From Wocania_A sp965224845 (GTDB lineage Bacteria; Bacteroidota; Bacteroidia; Flavobacteriales; Flavobacteriaceae), in assembly GCA_965224845.1 (NCBI GenBank), contig CBDDAJ010000026.1:186001-250000 (forward strand): a stretch of 64,000 nucleotides of DNA, read 5' to 3'. The position numbers and the translations under genes were made by a program. Position 1 is the stretch's first letter, and every line of letters starts with the position of its first letter. This document shows positions 21,441 to 28,422 of the stretch, piece by piece. The notes beneath the pieces were generated by a model. The model searched no databases. It was not told the DNA's origin and saw nothing but the letters and a program-made list of their open reading frames with translations.

Positions 21441-22778
21441 CTACTCTTTTCCTCTTGCATTTTTATCAGTACGACCATTGTCATACAATCCTTGTAGAGC
21501 TGTTATTGTATTTCCTTCAGCTAAAAAACGGATTCTAAAACTATCAAGCCCTTTCAGTATAAATTCATTATCACTGTATGGAACTAATTCATATTTTGTT
21601 CCACTATCACGTTGATAGAATAATTTGCCATTTTCGAAAGTCACCATTCGTGGACCATAATTTCCTGCGTAAGATTTTAAAGTATTAGCATCTAAACTCA
21701 CAGGATTAGTTTTAAGACTTAGTTTTGCAATTGGCCATTGGTAGAAGGCTTGTAAACTTTTGTCTTTATTTTTTTTCATAAGTGATTCGAGCGCTTTTAT
21801 ATAAGCCACATCGAGTGCATCTGCAGCAGGAACTGCAATATGTGGACCAACTCCAGTGCCTTCCCAATTGGTATTGGTGATTGGGTTAATGGCTCTTCCT
21901 GTAGGAACCCAAACCATGAATCGATCTGTTGCTACTACAGAACCGCCAGGATGTGCTCCGCCACCTGTAGTTTCTCCGACTAAAGTCGCACGCTGTAGAT
22001 GCTTTAAATTATAACTAAACTCTTCGGCAGCAGAGAATGTTCCACTACTAGTTAATACATAAACGGGAGTATCTGGACTACGAGTACCACTCACATGTGG
22101 TAAGGTCCAAGTTTGAGAATTTTGATTAGATGGACGCCAATAAAAGTTATTCAAATGAACAGGGTTGCTTCCAAAGAGGTAACTGGTTATGAGTTGGATC
22201 ATCGCCGGACTTCCGCCTCCATTATTTCTAAGATCAATAATAATAGCATCGGCATTACTTAAAAAGTTCATTGCAGATACTGCTGTTTCACCTGCGTATT
22301 CTACATTAGAAAAACTACGAAGGTCAAGATAGCCAACATTGCCAGCCATGATTTTCACTTCCTTAAAGCCGAAGTTATTTCGTTTCATTCTGTTGATGTA
22401 ACGATTCAAAAAAGCGATACTATCTGTAGCAGTTACTGTTTGTTGTTGATCGGCTATTTGTTCAGGTGCAAAATTAACTCTTAAATGCTTGTCGTTACTT
22501 ATCGCTTGGAGATCTGCCGTTAACGTCGTGGCAAATTCTTGAGGATCTAGGATGGATTTATAATCACCATTTTTAAGTTTCGATTCGATACTTGAGACCA
22601 TCTTGGTAGCAATTTCTGGAAAAACGTAGTTTGCGTTTAGTTTACTGCTTATAGAATCGACAACAGTTTGCTGTTCTTTAGTTGTTAATATCTTTATGTT
22701 TTGCTGAGCGCTCATTTGAAAAGTTAGCAGCAATAAAAATGTGATTGTGGTTACTGTAAATTTGCTTATAATTTTCAT
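21441..22778 (-). CDS. Exported S41-family peptidase (cassette 7, gene 2)
   Basis: A 445-residue protein. The signal peptide ends at MSAQ (about residue 24). A helical N-terminal domain (30-120) precedes the S41 tail-specific-protease fold. IIDLRNNGGGSPAMI and LTSSGTFSAAEEFSYNLK contain the conserved strand and the catalytic Ser; GETTGGGAHPGG follows. No PDZ domain is evident, as in the IRBP-like S41 proteins of Bacteroidetes. A beta-rich C-terminal tail covers about 370-440. It lies 4 bp downstream of the MarR gene. Confidence 0.85.
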   Translation of the reverse strand: MKIISKFTVTTITFLLLLTFQMSAQQNIKILTTKEQQTVVDSISSKLNANYVFPEIATKMVSSIESKLKNGDYKSILDPQEFATTLTADLQAISNDKHLRVNFAPEQIADQQQTVTATDSIAFLNRYINRMKRNNFGFKEVKIMAGNVGYLDLRSFSNVEYAGETAVSAMNFLSNADAIIIDLRNNGGGSPAMIQLITSYLFGSNPVHLNNFYWRPSNQNSQTWTLPHVSGTRSPDTPVYVLTSSGTFSAAEEFSYNLKHLQRATLVGETTGGGAHPGGSVVATDRFMVWVPTGRAINPITNTNWEGTGVGPHIAVPAADALDVAYIKALESLMKKNKDKSLQAFYQWPIAKLSLKTNPVSLDANTLKSYAGNYGPRMVTFENGKLFYQRDSGTKYELVPYSDNEFILKGLDSFRIRFLAEGNTITALQGLYDNGRTDKNARGKE

Positions 22779-22782
22779 AATA

Positions 22783-23223
22783 TCATGGTTTTGTACAATT
22801 GGTTCTGATTTTACTCAAAATGATTTCCAATTGTTTAAGTTCGCTTTTTGTGATTCCTTTTAATGATGAATTTCTATTGTGATGAATAATGGAAGGAAGG
22901 GTTTTTAATACGTCCTTTCCTTTGGTTGTGATTTCAATTTTGTAACGCCTTCTGTCTTCAATGTTCATAGAGCGTTTTAGGTGTTTTTTTTGAACCATAG
23001 TATTAATCATTCGTGTCATTGATGCAGTGTCTTTAAATACCAGTTTGGCAATTTCTTTCTGACTTAGGTCTGGGTGCTCATTTAGGAAGAGGAGAACTAA
23101 ACCTTGATCTATAGTTATATCTTTTAGTTGTTCCGAAATTTTTTTCTGTGCAAATTTTCTATAGTCCTTAATGGTGCTTTCTATAACGTGAAATATTGTT
23201 TCTGATGGAAGAGGCAGGTTCAT
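22783..23223 (-). CDS. MarR-family transcriptional regulator (cassette 7, gene 1)
   Basis: A 146-residue winged-helix regulator. LVLLFLNEHPDLSQKEIAKL and DTASMTRMINTMVQKKHLKR form the HTH, and EDRRRYKIEITTKGKDVL is the wing with the usual D-R-R pattern. It is the promoter-proximal gene of a two-gene unit, so it probably controls the S41 peptidase gene. An AT-rich leader with TGATATATCAATTATAG (about 23251) could be its operator. Confidence 0.88.
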   Translation of the reverse strand: MNLPLPSETIFHVIESTIKDYRKFAQKKISEQLKDITIDQGLVLLFLNEHPDLSQKEIAKLVFKDTASMTRMINTMVQKKHLKRSMNIEDRRRYKIEITTKGKDVLKTLPSIIHHNRNSSLKGITKSELKQLEIILSKIRTNCTKP

Positions 23224-23247
23224 ATATCATATGTTTGATACAAATAT

Positions 23248-23268
23248 AATTGATATATCAATTATAGA
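23248..23268. promoter_or_regulatory. Candidate operator palindrome upstream of marR
   Basis: An AT-rich inverted repeat, AATTGATATATCAATT, spans the region just upstream of the MarR start. MarR proteins bind such short palindromes near their own promoter. The palindrome is seen directly; binding is inferred. Confidence 0.5.
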
Positions 23269-23354
23269 AAAATAATTAACTTTTTTTTATTAATGCTTGA
23301 TTAATTATTTAGTCTGAATTTCTTTTTTAGGGTATATAGCTCGTTGAATATAAT

Positions 23355-23494
23355 AAAGCACAACGGTCTCGGCTATGAGTAGTTGCGTGTTTGAGTGCGA
23401 GGATTTTCCGAAGGAAAATCAGAAGCTAGCAAACAAAGTAACTAACTTTAGTTAAGCCTAAAATAACAATTTTTTATATACTGTGTTGTGCTAC
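23355..23494 (-). repeat. attC-like site 6
   Basis: Starts with AAAGCACAAC (23355-23364), the exact reverse complement of the far end of its own cassette (21385-21394). The other core is GTTGTGCTAC (23485-23494). The loop holds GATTTTCC gaa GGAAAATC. Confidence 0.75.
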
Positions 23495-24006
23495 GTTTTT
23501 ATTTTTCGTCTTAATTTTTTGAAGCATTTATTAGCATCCTTAAAAATCAAGTTTAAATCATTAAGCAATTTTTCAGCAATTCTAGTATCAGTTATAGGTA
23601 TAAAAATTTTATCATAATGTCCTGGTGTTTCGAAGTCTATATCCAGATAAAGTTTTGTGTCAGACAACTTGATGATTTCCTTTGTGTTATTATTGACAAA
23701 ATCATCAGAATTTAGGGCAAAAAAGTAAGTTTGACTTAATAAGTTATTATTAATTAATATTTCAATAATCTGCAAATTAGTTTTTTTATCCGAATCGATT
23801 CCCACGCATTTTGGTAAATCGTTATTTTCGAAATGTTTACGGTTAATAAATCCAATTGTGAATTTTGAATTTGGCACATAAATAAAAACTGAAATTGATT
23901 CAGCAGAATTTATTAAATCCGAACCAATTCCAATATTCTGAGGATTTGTTTGTCCAAATGACATTGAAAAAACTAAAAGGATAAAAACTTTAAATAACAA
24001 TTTCAT
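23491..24006 (-). CDS. Secreted protein of unknown function (cassette 6)
   Basis: A 171-residue protein with a signal peptide (residues 1-19, ending SMSFGQ). The mature protein is alpha/beta with no motif I can name. Its TAG stop lies inside the attC-like core (GTTGTGCTAC on the plus strand), so the cassette boundary and gene end coincide. Expected in the periplasm. Confidence 0.62.
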   Translation of the reverse strand: MKLLFKVFILLVFSMSFGQTNPQNIGIGSDLINSAESISVFIYVPNSKFTIGFINRKHFENNDLPKCVGIDSDKKTNLQIIEILINNNLLSQTYFFALNSDDFVNNNTKEIIKLSDTKLYLDIDFETPGHYDKIFIPITDTRIAEKLLNDLNLIFKDANKCFKKLRRKIKT

Positions 24007-24015
24007 CTGTTAAAT

Positions 24016-24204
24016 GTTGCACAACGGTCTAGTATAACCGTCAGTTACGGATTTAAAGTTAATGATTTTCGGTTTAGCACAGGCTTTAGCAATTCCGAGC
24101 GGATTCTTAGCTTGTGCTGAGCGCAGTCGAAGCATAGTCGAATCCGCCGACCCGAGCGCAGCGAACAGGCGTAAGCAAATTGCAGTTATACATTGTTGTG
24201 TACA
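24016..24204 (-). repeat. attC-like site 5, near-copy of site 10
   Basis: Cores GTTGCACAAC (24016-24025) and GTTGTGTACA (24195-24204). The AGTATAACCGTCAGTTACGG arm pairs with the GCAGTTATACATT side. The loop carries REP type 2. The last 10 bases match the far end of its own cassette perfectly (25145-25154). Confidence 0.75.
24089..24176. repeat. REP-like block type 2, copy 2
   Basis: An 88-bp block with GCTTGTGCTGAGCGCAGTCG, nearly identical to 18055-18141, in the same position within the attC-like loop. Confidence 0.75.
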
Positions 24205-25115
24205 GTACTCGTTATTTTTTTTGATAAACTTTCGATAAATTTATCATTAGTTCCACAGCAACCTCCTACGACTTTTAAATTATATCGGTTATGTAATAAA
24301 AGTATTTCATCAATGATATTATCAAAATCATCTTGTTGAAGAACTTCACAGTTATTTAACTCTTCAGGACTTAAAATTGATGCATTTGCTTGTATTCCAC
24401 TAAATCTTATTAGTTTTGATTTATCCTCGTTGTTATTTAGAGCCTCATTCAGATTTGTGGGATGGATACAATTAGTCATATAACAAATAGGCCTAGGATT
24501 TACTTGTTCGTCGATTAATTTAATTGCATTTGACAATGTTGTTCCGTCAATTAAATGACCATCCTTTTTAATCATAAAACTAATAATGTATGGGATTTCT
24601 GATTCTGACATTGCTCTAGCCATTCCGATTGCTTCATTAATTTCTGGCATTATTCCTGCAAATAAAAAATCAATTTTTTCTTTTTTGAAATTTGAGACTT
24701 GTCTACTATGAAACTCATATGCTTGGTTAATTTCAAATTTCTTTTCTCCACTATATGCATCTCCTTTGCATCCTAATAATCCTCCAATCATTATGTTTTT
24801 AGAATAATTAAGGTAACTTTCTTTTATATCATTTAGGAAAATACAGGAATCAGATATTATATTTTTAGATTTCGATGTCGACTTGAAATTGACTTTGCGG
24901 GTTGGTGTCATAATCATAATTGGTAGATTATATTTATGACCAATATCAATATATTGTCTATATAGCAATTCAAGTATCTTAGGGTTTTCATAAACCAACA
25001 TTGCGTGATTCAAAAAAGCATCCATTTCTACATTAAATTCAGTTTTTAATCTTTCGACTAAAGCTCCTTCTGTTAAAATTATTTTTGATTCTCTAAATAT
25101 TCTTTCAAAGGACAT
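24186..25115 (-). CDS. Homocysteine S-methyltransferase-family protein (cassette 5)
   Basis: A 309-residue TIM-barrel enzyme. The N-terminal LTEGALVERLK and the C-terminal zinc-site motif VGGCCGT, with an upstream Cys in YMTNCIHP, match the homocysteine-binding domain, which transfers a methyl group to a thiol. The N-terminus differs from MmuM-type enzymes, so the methyl donor is uncertain. I start it at the ATG at 25115 (MSFERIF); an upstream ATG in frame would translate attC-like site 4. The C-terminal HNNV is encoded by the attC-like site. Confidence 0.8.
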   Translation of the reverse strand: MSFERIFRESKIILTEGALVERLKTEFNVEMDAFLNHAMLVYENPKILELLYRQYIDIGHKYNLPIMIMTPTRKVNFKSTSKSKNIISDSCIFLNDIKESYLNYSKNIMIGGLLGCKGDAYSGEKKFEINQAYEFHSRQVSNFKKEKIDFLFAGIMPEINEAIGMARAMSESEIPYIISFMIKKDGHLIDGTTLSNAIKLIDEQVNPRPICYMTNCIHPTNLNEALNNNEDKSKLIRFSGIQANASILSPEELNNCEVLQQDDFDNIIDEILLLHNRYNLKVVGGCCGTNDKFIESLSKKITSTVHNNV

Positions 25116-25144
25116 ATCTTTCAATTTAGTAGTAAAGTTTGTAT

Positions 25145-25283
25145 TGTACACAACGGTTAGTGTAAGGATAGTTGCGTGATTAAGCAACTAACTTAATAAA
25201 AATGGAGCGAACCAGAGGAAAATCCGCAGGATTTTCTGAGCAGGCAAGAACCAAGCAATTATTTTTACACTTTGTTACCTGTA
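25145..25283 (-). repeat. attC-like site 4
   Basis: TGTACACAAC (25145-25154) and GTTACCTGTA (25274-25283) bound arms AGTGTAAGGATAGTTGC and AGCAATTATTTTTACACT. The loop has GAAAATCC gca GGATTTTC. Confidence 0.77.
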
Positions 25284-25723
25284 GTTTTTTCTTTTCCAAA
25301 TTTAAAGACAGTCGTTTTTATGAGCTTTCCAGAATTTACTTCATAGTATTTCCATTTTCCGTCTTTTAACTTGTTTTTATAGCTTCCTTCAATTATTGGT
25401 TTTCCGTTTTCACTATACAAAAAATATTTTCCTTGTTTCATATTTCCAAAGTACTCCACGGTCTCTCTAATTTTTCCATTCTTATAGAATGTTTTTATTC
25501 TTCCGTTTAATTGTCCATTTGAGTAATTTAATTCCTCTATAACAATTCCATTTGACATTTTTGTCAGACACTTTCCTGTAAAGGCTATTTTGTCTTTAAA
25601 CGCCGATTTTCCATCTTTGCCTTTCATTGTTAACTCATTACAATCACAGGTGCTTAAATCAGGTTTTTGTCCATAAGTCAGTAATGTGAATGTCAAAAAT
25701 GATAGTAATAAAGCTCTTTTCAT
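25265..25723 (-). CDS. MORN/YwqK-type repeat protein, exported (cassette 4)
   Basis: A 152-residue protein with a signal peptide (1-18, ending LLTYGQ). A conserved CDCNEL segment is followed by about four MORN-like repeats (LNYSNGQLNGRIKTFYKNGK, VEYFGNMKQGKYFLYSENGK, IEGSYKNKLKDGKWKYYE). This matches the family often annotated as YwqK-type antitoxin in Bacteroidetes, though that name is not evidence of antitoxin function. Its last codons (NKV, stop) overlap the attC-like core. Confidence 0.8.
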   Translation of the reverse strand: MKRALLLSFLTFTLLTYGQKPDLSTCDCNELTMKGKDGKSAFKDKIAFTGKCLTKMSNGIVIEELNYSNGQLNGRIKTFYKNGKIRETVEYFGNMKQGKYFLYSENGKPIIEGSYKNKLKDGKWKYYEVNSGKLIKTTVFKFGKEKTTGNKV

Positions 25724-25738
25724 AATCTTGGTTTAAAT

Positions 25739-25792
25739 TGCAGGTAACGGTTTGGCTAAACTGCGTTTTAATGCAGTTTAGGTGTTGTTGGC
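25739..25792 (-). repeat. attC-like site 3 (shortest)
   Basis: CTAAACTGC (25756-25764) and GCAGTTTAG (25773-25781) form a perfect 9-bp stem with an 8-nt loop, bounded by TTGCAGGTAAC (25738-25748) and GTTGTTGGC (25784-25792). Only about 41 bp separate AAC from GTT. Confidence 0.8.
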
Positions 25793-25800
25793 AACGTTTT

Positions 25801-26289
25801 TTATTCCGATTTTTTCAATTCAGATGTTTTCACAACAATTGTATTTCCCCAAATATCTCCTAATCGTTGATTTTTATCCGTGTTTTTAATTGTTATAATT
25901 CCGATTAGCCCAAAAAAGAACATATCGATTGGGTCTAGTAAATGTCTCTTTAAAGATTGTCCAAAAGTCAATTTTTCATCTGTTCCGCTAAAAGTTGAGT
26001 TGTCAGTTGATTTTCGGATTGATATAGGTTTTAGTCCAACTAAAGAATTTCCGAGTGTTGCTCCGAACCATTGTTCAAGCCCGATTGTCATTATTCCCCA
26101 AAATAGAATTGGTACTAATGCTGGTAATCCACTTACGGCTAATTCTCCCTCAGAATCTGGCTTTCCAAATGCAAACAAAAAAATAAAGAAAAAAATATAG
26201 ATAATAAAATAGTCAACAATTCCTGCTAAAATCCGTTTTCCAATATTAGGAACTGTTTTCAATTCAGTTGGTAAGTTTGTTTCGTTCAT
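25801..26289 (-). CDS. RDD-family membrane protein (cassette 3)
   Basis: A 162-residue protein. The N-terminal RILAGIVDYFIIYIFFFIF carries the Arg-Asp pair, and the late KNQRLGDIWGNTIVV segment is the usual RDD ending. About three membrane segments are present (22-43, 55-75, 118-135). RDD proteins are small inner-membrane proteins of poorly defined role, sometimes ion-related. Single-gene cassette whose two end sequences do not match each other. Confidence 0.85.
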   Translation of the reverse strand: MNETNLPTELKTVPNIGKRILAGIVDYFIIYIFFFIFLFAFGKPDSEGELAVSGLPALVPILFWGIMTIGLEQWFGATLGNSLVGLKPISIRKSTDNSTFSGTDEKLTFGQSLKRHLLDPIDMFFFGLIGIITIKNTDKNQRLGDIWGNTIVVKTSELKKSE

Positions 26290-26304
26290 CGTTGCTTCTC
26301 AAAT

Positions 26305-26464
26305 GTGTGATAACGTGTTTGTGTATGATTTCGTTGCGTATTTCAGCAACTAAATTAGCAAATACAAACCAAATAGAAAATCCGTTGGTGCCTGAGCTTG
26401 TCGAAGGCAGGATTTTCGTAAGTAGGCGAGTACTAGCAATGAACTATACACGGTGTTACCTGTA
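26305..26464 (-). repeat. attC-like site 2, with REP-like loop
   Basis: Arms GTGTATGATTTCGTTGCG and TAGCAATGAACTATACAC, cores TAAC (26311-26314) and GTTACCTGTA (26455-26464). The latter is the exact complement of the far end of its own cassette (27069-27078). Confidence 0.8.
26376..26417. repeat. REP-like palindrome, copy 4
   Basis: Same 42-bp unit as at 11037 (GAAAATCC, CCTGAGCTTGTCGAAGG, GGATTTTC). Confidence 0.8.
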
Positions 26465-26471
26465 GTTATTT

Positions 26472-27065
26472 TTAATTTGTTGTTTCCGTATATCGGATTG
26501 GAAATATTTCTCTTATTTCTCTCCATTTTATAATGTCTTCCTGCTCGTCCGAGTTTAATAATTCCGTTTGGTTTTTATTGAATTTCGAGATTGCAAATTC
26601 ATTCCGAACTTCATTATATGCCAAATAAAATTTATTTCTAATTTCACGATATTTTTCGTAGTTCAGTTCCTTGTCATATCTCGCAAGTATAGTGATATTT
26701 TTATGCGTGTAAACTTTTCCAGAATATTGAAAATCCTTTTTAGTTGTCATTGGCATTTTTTCATCCGCTGGATTAGGTATTATATATTTTTTGAATTCCG
26801 ATATTATTAGACTATCTGGAATAAAATTATTCTCAATTGTTGTTCCGCCATTTTTGTCAACATCAATTAAGACTATATTTCTTTGCTTAATAATAATTTG
26901 CTCGGATTTATCTCTAGTATTTTTCATATAGTTGTCAAATCCGTAATCTAATTCAATTACTTTGTAATCAGCTTCTAATTCTAATATCGAATCAATCTCT
27001 TTTTTACAAGATGTTGATATTAATATTGAAGTCAGAAGTAATATTTTTAGCGGAATTTTTGTCAT
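26472..27065 (-). CDS. Putative lipoprotein of unknown function (cassette 2)
   Basis: A 197-residue protein with a lipoprotein signal (ILLLTSILISTSC, Cys20). I start it at the ATG at 27065 (MTKIPLKILL), which places the signal correctly; the longer in-frame start lies within attC-like site 1. The mature part is charged and alpha/beta (for example YDKELNYEKYREIRNKFYLA). No family recognised. The cassette ends match perfectly. Confidence 0.65.
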   Translation of the reverse strand: MTKIPLKILLLTSILISTSCKKEIDSILELEADYKVIELDYGFDNYMKNTRDKSEQIIIKQRNIVLIDVDKNGGTTIENNFIPDSLIISEFKKYIIPNPADEKMPMTTKKDFQYSGKVYTHKNITILARYDKELNYEKYREIRNKFYLAYNEVRNEFAISKFNKNQTELLNSDEQEDIIKWREIREIFPIRYTETTN

Positions 27066-27068
27066 AAT

Positions 27069-27227
27069 TACAGGTAACGGTTTTGTGTATGATTTCGTTG
27101 CGTGTTTCAGCAACTAAACTAGTAAACTAAAACGAACCAGAGGAAATTCCGAAGGAATTTCCAAGTAGGCTAGAACTAGCAATGAATTATACACGTCTTA
27201 AGTTTACAATCTCTTATTTTTAGTGTT
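27069..27227 (-). repeat. attC-like site 1, interrupted by the IS at its GTT core
   Basis: TACAGGTAAC (27069-27078), arm GTGTATGATTTCGTTGCG, loop GGAAATTCC gaa GGAATTTCC, arm GCAATGAATTATACAC, then the 25-bp module shared with site 7 and GTT at 27225-27227, where the IS110-family element begins. The rest of the core is found at 28405. Confidence 0.75.
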
Positions 27228-27410
27228 ATTAATAAGAAAGAACAAAAGAGAGGATTAAGATTAGTATACATGGTGAAGCTTAAGACTTCGACAACAATGA
27301 TAATCCCCTCTGTTTTACTACTGTTATTTCGTTCAGTTCTATGAGGCTAAAGACCTCGATTTTAAGTTGTTGAAACACCAGTATCCAGTTCTTTCCAAAA
27401 TTCAGTTGTT
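27228..27410 (+). ncRNA. Candidate bridge RNA region of the IS110-family element
   Basis: A 183-bp non-coding leader ahead of the transposase with stem-loop potential: GAGAGGATTA (27248-27257) with TAATCCCCTC (27301-27310), and GAGG (27343) with CCTC (27354). IS110-group elements express a structured bridge RNA from this position to pair with target and donor DNA. Assignment rests on position and hairpins only. Confidence 0.45.
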
Positions 27411-28376
27411 ATGAATAAAGGTAGAAAAATTTATGGTATTGATATTAGTAAAGCAGTGTTTGATGTTTATAATACTGATTCTGGTCATATGCAGTTTAGT
27501 AATGATGAAAAAGGATTTAAGCAATTAGTTAAAGAATTACCTAAAGGAGCTTTAGTAGTTATGGAAGCTACAGGTTATTATCATTATCGTTTGGCTCAGT
27601 ATCTACATAGTAAAGGGGTAGTAGTTTCTGTAGTAAATCCATTATCTGTGAAGCGTTTTATTCAGATGAGATTAGCCAAGGTAAAGACAGATAAGAGTGA
27701 TGCTAAAGCTATATGTGATTATGGGATTTTGAATGATGTTCCATTGTATGATGCATTAACAGATGTGCAGGCAGAGTGCTTGCAGTTATTCAGATTGTTA
27801 GATAATTATTTAAAGCAACGCACAGCGACAAAGAATAAGTTGCATGGTGAAAAGATCTTAGGGGTACCATCCAAGTTTGTATATCGTTCGTTGACCAGAC
27901 ATTTAAAACATTTAAATAGAGAGATTCAATCACTTGAGAGTCGTCTATTAGCATTAGTTAAACAAGATCAGCAAGATCAATTGACTTTGCTTAAAAGTAT
28001 TCCTGGTATGGGTGTAAAGACAGCTTTGTTTTTACTAGTGGTTACTGATAGTTTTAAGAAGTTTGAAACAGCAAAACAGTTGTGTAGTTATGTTGGTATT
28101 ACACCAACAATACGGGAATCGGGTAGTAGTGTTAGAGGACGAAGTAGGATCAGTAAAGTAGGTAATAAGAAACTAAGAAATCTATTATTTTTATGTGCTT
28201 TTTCAGCATGTAAACATAACAAAGCATGTAGAGAATTATATGAACGAATTGTAGCTAAAGGGAAGAGTAAAAAACTAGCCTTAATTGCAGTATCAAACAA
28301 ACTATTAAAACAAGCATTTGCTATTGCAAAAAGCGGATTGCCTTATGACGAAAACTTTGTTTCTAAATTAGCTTAA
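27411..28376 (+). CDS. IS110-family transposase
   Basis: A 321-residue DEDD recombinase. The RuvC-like N-terminal domain shows YGIDISK (D11), VVMEATG (E52) and KTDKSDAKAI (D94, D97). The C-terminal Transposase_20 domain shows LLKSIPGMGVKTA and SYVGITPTIRESGSSVRGRS with the serine used in IS110 chemistry. Full length, with no stop or shift, so it may be active. It reads opposite to the cassette genes. Confidence 0.93.
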   Translation: MNKGRKIYGIDISKAVFDVYNTDSGHMQFSNDEKGFKQLVKELPKGALVVMEATGYYHYRLAQYLHSKGVVVSVVNPLSVKRFIQMRLAKVKTDKSDAKAICDYGILNDVPLYDALTDVQAECLQLFRLLDNYLKQRTATKNKLHGEKILGVPSKFVYRSLTRHLKHLNREIQSLESRLLALVKQDQQDQLTLLKSIPGMGVKTALFLLVVTDSFKKFETAKQLCSYVGITPTIRESGSSVRGRSRISKVGNKKLRNLLFLCAFSACKHNKACRELYERIVAKGKSKKLALIAVSNKLLKQAFAIAKSGLPYDENFVSKLA

Positions 28377-28404
28377 AAAAGCTTGTTTTTTAACTCAGTT
28401 CTTT

Positions 28405-28414
28405 GTTGGGTGTA
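28405..28414 (-). repeat. End core of cassette 1 (right junction of the IS)
   Basis: GTTGGGTGTA, the exact reverse complement of TACACCCAAC at 30135-30144, at the other end of the OLD-type cassette. Together with 27069-27227 it makes one attC-like site split by the IS. Confidence 0.75.
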
Positions 28415-28422
28415 GTATTTAT

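Larger units (their letters stand above)
27228..28407 (+). mobile_element. IS110-family insertion sequence inserted at an attC-like core
   Basis: An element of about 1.18 kb bounded by GTT at both junctions (27225-27227 and 28405-28407). Outside the left junction lies attC-like site 1; outside the right junction lies GTTGGGTGTA, the end core of cassette 1. Short subterminal inverted repeats AAAGAAC (about 27237) and GTTCTTT (28398-28404) are visible. IS110 elements insert site-specifically without long target duplications, and the IS1111-attC subgroup is known to target integron attC sites. The exact ends are inferred to within a few bases. Confidence 0.75.

Noticed and set aside
25116..25187. 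N-terminal extension of the methyltransferase-like gene (MLNHATILTL), and the similar MLKHATKSY extension at 27066-27113
   Set aside because: Both extensions translate the same arm of an attC-like site, so the shared residues reflect the repeat and not the protein.
25265..25723. Toxin-antitoxin role for the MORN/YwqK proteins
   Set aside because: The family name is historical; both proteins have export signals and no toxin partner is adjacent.
9368..27227. CRISPR array as an explanation for the spaced repeats
   Set aside because: Spacing is 0.5-2 kb with full genes between repeats, repeats are long and imperfectly palindromic, and no cas genes are present.
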